DNA from: Planctomycetaceae bacterium
Lineage (GTDB): Bacteria > Planctomycetota > Planctomycetia > Pirellulales > Thermoguttaceae
Direction: 5' to 3'
Assembly (NCBI GenBank): GCA_031287585.1
Contig: JAITST010000254.1
Span: 1 to 10,416 of the forward strand
Length of the DNA stretch: 10,416 nt
Shown here: one piece after another, positions 4,826-10,416 of the stretch
Layout: every line of letters starts with the position of its first letter
Position numbering within the stretch: the first letter of the stretch is position 1
Notes under the pieces: model-generated
What the model was told of the DNA's origin: nothing
Database searches by the model: none
The model's input: only the letters and a program-made list of their open reading frames with translations
Program-made: the position numbers and the translations under genes

Positions 4826-6757
4826 ATGCAAAAAACCTTAACCATCATTTTCGTGTTGACGCTGCTCACGGTCAACAGTCTGTTTGCCCAAAACGCGGCG
4901 TTATCGTCAATCGAAAAACGCGCGGCGGAGATTGCCGGTTTTCTTGGTGACGAACCGCGAGGATTTGCGACGGTTTACTATCAGCGCGATGTCTGGGATG
5001 ACGTTGCGAAAAATAAAGCGTTTGCCGACGCTGTCCAACGCGGTGTCTGGGCTGCGGAAATTGTTATCGAACCATTCAACGAAACACTCTATCGTGAGTA
5101 CTTCAAAAACGGTAATCGCGAAAACTATCAGAACTGGCGAGGCAAAAAGTATTCGCAACTTTCACCGCTCGTTATCGCCGAGTGTATTGAGAACAAGGGG
5201 CGTTTCGTGCCGAACATTGTCGCACTTATCAACTCCATCTGCGATGACAAATCGTGGGTGCTGCCTGCTCACGATTACGGCGCGGTTATCGTTGACGGCA
5301 AAGACGTATATATTGACCTGGCATCGGCGGACACGAGTTTCGGACTTGCAATCGCGTGTTACTGGCTCGGTGACAAGTTGCCGAACGAACTTCGCGAGCG
5401 GGTAACGGAGGAAATCGAACGGCGAACGTTTGTACCGTATGAAAACGCGATACGCGCGAAGACGATGCCGCGTGGGATGTGGTGGGTGAATACGACGAAC
5501 AACTGGAATTCGGTTTGTCACGCGGGCGTTATCGGAGCGGCTGTGTTGCAAATCAAATCGAAGGAGCGGCGCGCGTTTTTCGTTGCCGCCGCCGAACATT
5601 ACACTGACGATTTCTTCAAAGGTTTCACCGACGACGGCTATTGTTCGGAAGGACTTGGCTATTGGAATTACGGGTTTGGTAATTTCGTCACCTTGTCGGA
5701 AACGATTTATCGCGAGACTGACGGTAAGGTTGACTTATTCAAGTTGCCGAAGGTGCGAAACGTTGCGTTGTTCGGTGCGAGAATGGAAATCACGCCAAAC
5801 CTGTTTGCGGCGTTCGCGGATTGCAGTATTACCGCACGACCTGGCAACGTTCTCACCGGTTTCATCAGCCGCCGTCTCGGACTCGGTTTGGAATCGTATG
5901 AAAACGCAGGTCTATATCCGAACACACCAAGCGGCAATCTTATTCATACCGCGATTTACTGTTTCCCCAACTCTGCCGTCGAACATCCAGCCGTGCAACC
6001 GACCGAACCGTTACTTGGTATTCGTACAAAATTTGAAGATGCCGGAATCTACATTTGCCGCCCGCAAAAAAACGAACGGACCGAGTTGGCGGCTGTATTC
6101 AAAGGCGGTCACAACGGCGAACATCATAATCATAACGATGTTGGCTCGTTCGTAGTCTCACGCGGCGGCGTTTTACCGTTAATTGATCCGGGCGGCGAAG
6201 TTTACACGCAACGAACGTTCTCTTCACGCCGTTACGACAGCAACTTGTTGAACTCGTTCGGTCATCCGGTACCGAAAATCAACGGCAAATTACAACAAAC
6301 GGGAACGGCGAGAAAAGGAGTCGTTATCGAGAGCGAAAACAGTGACGCGAAAGATGTGTACAGATTCGACATCGCGTCGGCATACGACCAAAAGGAAATT
6401 AAAAAGTTGGAACGCCGTTTCGTTTACGACCGCCAAAATCACGGTGCGGTTGAGGTAACAGATACGTTTGAACTAACAGAACCCGGAACATTTGAGACCG
6501 CACTGGTGACATATCAAACATTCAAAAACGTAACGGATAAAACCGAAAGCGATAAGTTTGTGTTCGTAGTCGGAGACGAAATAAAAAAGCAATCGGTAAA
6601 AGTAACAATCACAACTAACACAAACGCAACTCTAATCTTTGAAACAACAGAAATCAAAGAAAATTCAATGGCAAAAAAGAATCCAATCCGTCTGGCGTTC
6701 AAACTGAAAGAACAAACGGCGGCAGGAAATGTTATAATAAAGGTTGAGCCGTATTGA
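4826..6757 (+). CDS. Secreted heparinase II/III-like polysaccharide lyase
   Basis: The 643-residue protein begins with a Sec signal peptide (charged MQK, hydrophobic TIIFVLTLLTVNSLFA, cleavage likely after Ala21). The middle region (about 30-330) is an alpha/alpha-toroid with RGMWWVNTTNNWNSVCHAGV (216-235) and GYWNYGFGNF (278-287), typical for the substrate cleft and catalytic Asn/Tyr of heparinase II/III-type lyases. The C-terminal beta part has the PF07940-type signature: GGHNGEHHNHNDVGSFVV (427-444), LIDPGGEVY (452-460) and NSFGHPVP (476-483), containing the conserved His and probable metal ligands (Asp454, His480). Such enzymes cleave uronic-acid polysaccharides by beta-elimination (heparan, alginate, ulvan-like); the substrate here is not readable. 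No Shine-Dalgarno is visible. It follows the hairpin at 4738-4780, so it may have its own promoter, which I did not find. Confidence 0.85.
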   Translation: MQKTLTIIFVLTLLTVNSLFAQNAALSSIEKRAAEIAGFLGDEPRGFATVYYQRDVWDDVAKNKAFADAVQRGVWAAEIVIEPFNETLYREYFKNGNRENYQNWRGKKYSQLSPLVIAECIENKGRFVPNIVALINSICDDKSWVLPAHDYGAVIVDGKDVYIDLASADTSFGLAIACYWLGDKLPNELRERVTEEIERRTFVPYENAIRAKTMPRGMWWVNTTNNWNSVCHAGVIGAAVLQIKSKERRAFFVAAAEHYTDDFFKGFTDDGYCSEGLGYWNYGFGNFVTLSETIYRETDGKVDLFKLPKVRNVALFGARMEITPNLFAAFADCSITARPGNVLTGFISRRLGLGLESYENAGLYPNTPSGNLIHTAIYCFPNSAVEHPAVQPTEPLLGIRTKFEDAGIYICRPQKNERTELAAVFKGGHNGEHHNHNDVGSFVVSRGGVLPLIDPGGEVYTQRTFSSRRYDSNLLNSFGHPVPKINGKLQQTGTARKGVVIESENSDAKDVYRFDIASAYDQKEIKKLERRFVYDRQNHGAVEVTDTFELTEPGTFETALVTYQTFKNVTDKTESDKFVFVVGDEIKKQSVKVTITTNTNATLIFETTEIKENSMAKKNPIRLAFKLKEQTAAGNVIIKVEPY

Positions 6758-6801
6758 AGTACAGCCGCGCGTCTTTACATCATTTAACCCCAAATATCAC
6801 G

Positions 6802-7380
6802 ATGTTTTTTCCAGAATTTATTACCAGCCCGTTGATGGGTATTTATTTTATTTGCGCTGTGTTTGGCAGCGCATTGATTTTGTTGCAACTGTTGCTTATG
6901 TTCTTCGGAGTTGGTGATGGTGATATTGACGATGGCGGCGGCAGTGATTTTTCTGACAATGTTGGGGCTGCTGAATTTTTCAGAATTTTATCGCTCAAAA
7001 CTATTGTTGCCGGATTTGCGTTTTTCGGTTTGGGCGGCTTGGCTGCATTGACCGGCGGGACTTCTGAACCAATTTCTGTAATTATTGCAGTTATATCCGG
7101 TTCAACCGCGATTTATATCGTATTTTATCTGTATAGGGCAATAAACCGATTAAAGTCCGACGGCAGCGTGACGGCGGAAACGTTACTCGGAGCGGTTGGC
7201 GACGTTTATATTCGCATACCGGCAGCGGGCGGCGGAGTCGGCAAAGTCCTTGTCAACCACCAAAACCGAACAATGGAATACGAAGCAATCACTAAGGGGG
7301 AAGAGTTAAAAGCTGGCACGCCAGTCACTGTTGTACGGGTTGTTTCGTCAACTACGGTGGAAGTAGTGTGTATAGTGTAA
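6802..7380 (+). CDS. NfeD-like membrane protein, flotillin partner
   Basis: From ATG 6802 the product is 192 residues; an in-frame TTG at 6754 would extend it by 16 unlikely residues. It has a hydrophobic helix at about 12-36, an acidic glycine-rich loop (GDGDIDDGGGSDFSD, 38-52), two further helices (about 62-85 and 90-113), and a C-terminal beta-rich OB-fold domain (about 127-192: LLGAVGDVYIRI, GGGVGKVLVNH, KAGTPVTVVRV, STTVEVV). This is the short NfeD layout without the ClpP-like protease, as in B. subtilis YuaF, whose gene is paired with a flotillin gene. The flotillin gene follows 88 nt downstream, supporting this call. Family members are thought to help organise or stabilise flotillin assemblies in the membrane. 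No Shine-Dalgarno is seen. Confidence 0.82.
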   Translation: MFFPEFITSPLMGIYFICAVFGSALILLQLLLMFFGVGDGDIDDGGGSDFSDNVGAAEFFRILSLKTIVAGFAFFGLGGLAALTGGTSEPISVIIAVISGSTAIYIVFYLYRAINRLKSDGSVTAETLLGAVGDVYIRIPAAGGGVGKVLVNHQNRTMEYEAITKGEELKAGTPVTVVRVVSSTTVEVVCIV

Positions 7381-7468
7381 CTGGTTTTATTCGTTGTAAA
7401 CATTTTGAGTTGCGGCTATACCGTGACATAAGAATTACGTTTGATAAAAATTCACCAACAAAAAAACT

Positions 7469-9088
7469 ATGCCTGATTCATTTTATACCATCGTTACCTT
7501 CTGGCCTATCATCACTGCTATTGTTATTGGGGCTTCGCTGCTCATCTTGTTTGTCCGGCGTTACCGACGTTGTCCTAGCAACCGGATACTCGTTGTTTTT
7601 GGTCGCAACGGTCAAGGGCAATCTTCGATTTGTATTCACGGCGGTGCCAGGTTCATCATTCCTATAATTCAAGACTACGCATATTTGAGTCTCGAACCGA
7701 TGCAGATTGAAATCCCGTTACGCGGTGCGTTGTCGATGGAAAACATTCGTGTCAACGTTCCTAGCGTGTTCACTGTCGCCATCGGAACAACGCCGGAGCA
7801 AATGCAGAACGCCGCGGTTCGTTTGCTCGGTTTGTCGAAACCGCAAATCTCGAAACAGGCGGAAGACATCATCTTCGGTCAACTTCGTCAAGTCATCGCC
7901 TCGATGCACATTGAAGAAATCAATCGTGACCGCGAAGCGTTCCTTTCAAGTATCACAACATCGCTCGACCCCGAACTACGCAAAATCGGTTTGATACTTA
8001 TCAACGTCAACATAACCGACATCACTGATGAGAGCGGTTACATAGAAGCAATCGGACGTAAAGCGGCAACCGAAGCGATTCAGAAAGCGCGCGGTGACGT
8101 TGCAGACAACGAGAAGATGGGAGAAATACGTATCGCCGAAGCGGAACAAGCGAAAGCGATTCAGGTTGCGAACGCGGTCAAGGTACAGATGATTGGAACG
8201 CGAGAAGCCGAACGTGACAAAGAAGTCAAACTCGCGGAACTGACACGTGACCAAGCGATTCAGATTGCTGACTTAAAGAAGGAGCAAACCGTCGGCGAGC
8301 AATCCGCGTTGTTCATTTGCGAGTCACAGGTCAAGCAGTCGGAACGCGATATGCGTATTCAAACCGCAGAGGCAAATGCGTCCGCAGTTGAAGGTGAGAA
8401 CAGGGCGAAGGCGACAATCGCGATATCACAAGCCGAGTTGCAAGTTCGGCAGGCGGAAGCGTACAAGTCTGGTGAAACGAAGAAACGTGAGGCAGAAGCG
8501 GCGGTTCTCGAAGCACAGTATCTCGCGCAAACAAAAACCGCGCAAGCGGAAGCACAGTTGCAGGAAGCGAAACAACGTGCGGAGTTAGAAGCACCAGCAA
8601 AGGCGCAGAAGGCGAAAACGATTGTAGAAGCGGAAGCGTTGGCGGAGCAGAAACGTATCGAAGCGGAGGGCGAGGCGAAGGCAATTTTTGCGAGGTTGGA
8701 AGCGGAGGCACGCGGTAATTATGAGATACTGGCGAAGAAGGGCGAAGGATTGCAGCGAATAATCGAAGCGTGCGGCGGAGCGGAAAAGGCGTTCCAGTTG
8801 CTTATGTTAGAACACTTCGACAACTTGGTAGAGGCGTCATCGAAAGCGATTTCAAACATCAAGTTCGACAAGATAATAGTATGGGACGGCAACGCAAACG
8901 GCGAGCAATCCGCAACAGCCGGCTTCCTGAAAAACATGGCAAAAACGTTACCGCCAATGATGCAGGTAATGAAAGAAATAGGCGGAATAGAGTTTCCCGA
9001 AACGCTGGCAAAGATTGTTGGTGTGGATGGCGTGAACGAGAAGCCGATAAAAGCGAAACCGGACAACAGCGAAGATAAAACGGCGTAG
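7469..9088 (+). CDS. Flotillin-like SPFH/band 7 protein
   Basis: The 539-residue protein has an N-terminal membrane segment (about 9-29), an SPFH/band 7 domain (about 35-200: NRILVVFG, GGARFIIPIIQDYAYLSLEPM, NVPSVFTVAIGTTPEQMQNAA, EDIIFGQLRQVIASM, LRKIGLILINVNITDITDE) and a long Ala/Glu/Lys/Gln-rich coiled coil (about 200-420, many EAEA and AKA steps). A globular tail follows (RIIEACGGAEKAFQLLMLEH, then NIKFDKIIVWDG), diagnostic of flotillins. Flotillins oligomerise at the inner membrane face and define ordered microdomains. Length fits the family. The upstream NfeD gene is the expected partner, and the operon likely reads through from 6802. The leader (TTCACCAACAAAAAAACT) lacks a Shine-Dalgarno. 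The gene converges on the methyltransferase gene, with a hairpin between. Confidence 0.92.
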   Translation: MPDSFYTIVTFWPIITAIVIGASLLILFVRRYRRCPSNRILVVFGRNGQGQSSICIHGGARFIIPIIQDYAYLSLEPMQIEIPLRGALSMENIRVNVPSVFTVAIGTTPEQMQNAAVRLLGLSKPQISKQAEDIIFGQLRQVIASMHIEEINRDREAFLSSITTSLDPELRKIGLILINVNITDITDESGYIEAIGRKAATEAIQKARGDVADNEKMGEIRIAEAEQAKAIQVANAVKVQMIGTREAERDKEVKLAELTRDQAIQIADLKKEQTVGEQSALFICESQVKQSERDMRIQTAEANASAVEGENRAKATIAISQAELQVRQAEAYKSGETKKREAEAAVLEAQYLAQTKTAQAEAQLQEAKQRAELEAPAKAQKAKTIVEAEALAEQKRIEAEGEAKAIFARLEAEARGNYEILAKKGEGLQRIIEACGGAEKAFQLLMLEHFDNLVEASSKAISNIKFDKIIVWDGNANGEQSATAGFLKNMAKTLPPMMQVMKEIGGIEFPETLAKIVGVDGVNEKPIKAKPDNSEDKTA

Positions 9089-9112
9089 AAAAACTTGGCG
9101 GTGTCCGCGTAC

Positions 9113-9148
9113 TAATTCCAGTTGCGCGGACTGTGTCAACTGGAATTA
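9113..9148. terminator. 12-bp hairpin between convergent genes
   Basis: TAATTCCAGTTG (9113-9124) and CAACTGGAATTA (9137-9148) are exact complements with a 12-nt loop. It lies 24 nt after the flotillin stop and 46 nt before the end of the opposing gene, the place for a bidirectional terminator. No clear U-tract follows on either strand, so the function is inferred from position. Confidence 0.6.
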
Positions 9149-9194
9149 CAAGTCAAACGCGGTAAAGCGGCTGCAAATGTGAACGGTTTCCGTA

Positions 9195-10416
9195 TCATCG
9201 TTTCCCATCCACTACATTAATCTCATCTTCCGTCAAATCGTACAATGCGTACACCACCTCGTTAATATCATTGTCTAATGCAGTTATCTGCCGCTCAATC
9301 ATTGTTTTTGTGTGCTGGTTTTGTTCGTTGACTTCACGCGTTTTCAATTCGAGCATCCGTTCTACTAATTTAACTAACTTGTCATGTTGCGGTTGAGTCG
9401 GAACGGCAAAAGGGATTTTTGCTGTCGTTTGATTGTCAAAGTGCATCGTTCTAATCGCATTGGCAAATATAAACCGATATGCGTACCAAGCAATAAGACG
9501 TGAATTCAAAATAGCCAAAATATAGTACGATGACAAATCAGATACGTTTTGTAATTGATTGACGGTATCAAGTATGACATACCGATTTACCTCTTTCAGA
9601 ACACCGGAACAACACGCTGTTATAATGATTCGAGGATAAGGCTTCATAACGTGTGCAACGATATTTTGAACTAAAATCGCATTATCTTTGATGAAAATTT
9701 TATCATCGTCCGGCACGTCCTTTTTTGCGATTTTCCCTCTAATGCCGGAAGCAACGATATACCGTTGAATTTGTTTTCCGCCTAATACTGCGAAATATCC
9801 GGTTTGAGATACTTTTCCCTGAAACATCCCGCCCCGCTGATTTTCAACAAAATCGTTCAGCACTTTGTTGTTGCGTTTCATTTTCAACCCGATTGCCGTT
9901 TCTTGTTCATTCACACCGTTAAGCATTAAGTCAAATTCCGTACAAAGGGTACGTTTTTTGGAACCAAATTTGGTAATCGTTTCATCATTTCGTTTGTAAT
10001 AGACAAAGGAACGTTGCTTGTTATTCTTTTGATTGATACAGATACTCATTTCCAGTTTCACTTCTTGCCAAACCCTACCGCAATCCGCGATAATTTTTAT
10101 ATCAGGTAGAATGATATTGCGTATCTTTTGCCAATTTGACGCATACGTGAACGCTTTTGGAATAATAAAACCGGTTATTCCCGCTGCGTTCAGTAACGTC
10201 TTTGCCTGCAATAAAAACAACGCCGCAGTATCAGTATTCCCGACATTGAATTTATTATCTAAATAAAGCCGCTCGCTATCAAGCAAACCAGCCCCATACG
10301 GCGGATTTCCAATCACAACGTCAAATCCGCCATCTTGGAACGCTTCCTTGAACTCCTCTTGCCAATCGAACGCGTTAATCTTGTACTGTTTATCTTCCGT
10401 CAGATTTAACGTGCCT
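9195..10416 (-). CDS. Eco57I/type IIG-like adenine-specific DNA methyltransferase, C-terminal part
   Basis: The frame is open from the right window edge to TGA at 9197-9195; 406 residues are visible and the N-terminus is outside. Near the visible start, INAFDWQEEFKEAF, then GGFDVVIGNPPYGAG, is the motif IV (NPPY) of N6-adenine methyltransferases, in the context typical of Eco57I-class enzymes (FDW-EEF-GGFDVVIGNPPY). GITGFIIPKAFTYASNW follows as in that family. The later segment (GGMFQGKVSQTGYFAVLGGKQ, then NQLQNVSDLSSYYILAILNS, and AIRTMHFDNQTTAKIPFAVP) resembles the TaqI-like C-terminal specificity domain, ending in a helical Glu/Lys/Gln-rich tail. It probably methylates, and perhaps with a missing N-terminal nuclease cleaves, a specific DNA site; a BREX PglX-like or solitary methylase is possible. 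The DNA looks more AT-rich than the flotillin gene, compatible with transfer. Confidence 0.82.
   Translation of the reverse strand, partial: GTLNLTEDKQYKINAFDWQEEFKEAFQDGGFDVVIGNPPYGAGLLDSERLYLDNKFNVGNTDTAALFLLQAKTLLNAAGITGFIIPKAFTYASNWQKIRNIILPDIKIIADCGRVWQEVKLEMSICINQKNNKQRSFVYYKRNDETITKFGSKKRTLCTEFDLMLNGVNEQETAIGLKMKRNNKVLNDFVENQRGGMFQGKVSQTGYFAVLGGKQIQRYIVASGIRGKIAKKDVPDDDKIFIKDNAILVQNIVAHVMKPYPRIIITACCSGVLKEVNRYVILDTVNQLQNVSDLSSYYILAILNSRLIAWYAYRFIFANAIRTMHFDNQTTAKIPFAVPTQPQHDKLVKLVERMLELKTREVNEQNQHTKTMIERQITALDNDINEVVYALYDLTEDEINVVDGKR

Noticed and set aside
7405..7435. Possible promoter TTGAGT with AAGAAT ahead of the flotillin gene
   Set aside because: The spacing is 19 nt and both hexamers are poor; read-through from the NfeD gene explains expression as well.
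8331..8711. 126-codon minus-strand frame opposite the flotillin coiled coil
   Set aside because: A shadow produced by the repetitive Ala/Glu/Lys/Gln codons of the real gene; the product is a low-complexity Pro/Leu/Ser sequence.

Overview
The window most resembles a chromosomal segment of a planctomycete-like bacterium, possibly one from an anaerobic or gut lineage. The main evidence is two Gfo/Idh/MocA-type oxidoreductases with twin-arginine signal peptides, a protein style very common in Planctomycetota. A Sec-exported heparinase II/III-like lyase and an NfeD-flotillin pair are compatible with this. Most genes lack a clear Shine-Dalgarno sequence. This assignment is inferred from gene style, not from a marker gene.

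Layout. (1) 1-253, minus strand: the 5' end of a Tat-exported Gfo/Idh/MocA oxidoreductase, with a plausible extended -10 promoter at 328-356. (2) About 455-1804: a gene graveyard. In order it holds a frameshifted 5' piece of a glucose-1-phosphate cytidylyltransferase gene (rfbF) fused to the 3' half of a dTDP-4-dehydrorhamnose 3,5-epimerase-like gene (rfbC); an 84-bp element with 12-bp inverted ends and CTCCGTG-type internal repeats; a 20-nt repeat half-site; the Walker-A start of a zeta-toxin-like ATPase fused to the 3' part of an Rpn/PD-(D/E)XK transposase-nuclease gene; and the 5' end of a minimal nucleotidyltransferase gene. (3) 1801-3271: a near-consensus promoter driving a WbpP-like UDP-sugar 4-epimerase and a translationally coupled Nudix hydrolase. 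(4) 3359-4726: a complete Tat-signal Gfo/Idh/MocA oxidoreductase, followed by a perfect 15-bp hairpin. (5) 4826-6757: a secreted heparinase II/III-like polysaccharide lyase. (6) 6802-9088: an NfeD-like membrane protein and a flotillin, a classic membrane-microdomain pair. (7) 9195-10416, minus strand: the C-terminal part of an Eco57I/type IIG-like adenine-specific methyltransferase with a TaqI-like specificity region, convergent with the flotillin gene.

How the genes fit together. The epimerase and Nudix genes probably form a nucleotide-sugar operon, and the rfbF::rfbC scar suggests a larger surface-sugar locus once lay beside it. The Tat oxidoreductases and the lyase suggest extracytoplasmic carbohydrate turnover. 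NfeD and flotillin form an independent membrane-organisation unit. The remnants of zeta, Rpn and MNT genes, together with the methyltransferase, mark the flanks as defence or mobile-gene territory.

The most interesting signal is the serial 'gene start joined to another gene's end' structure in 513-1760. Inside it, a strong Shine-Dalgarno sequence and ATG, themselves encoded within the Rpn reading frame, leave the Rpn C-terminal domain as a free-standing translatable small gene.
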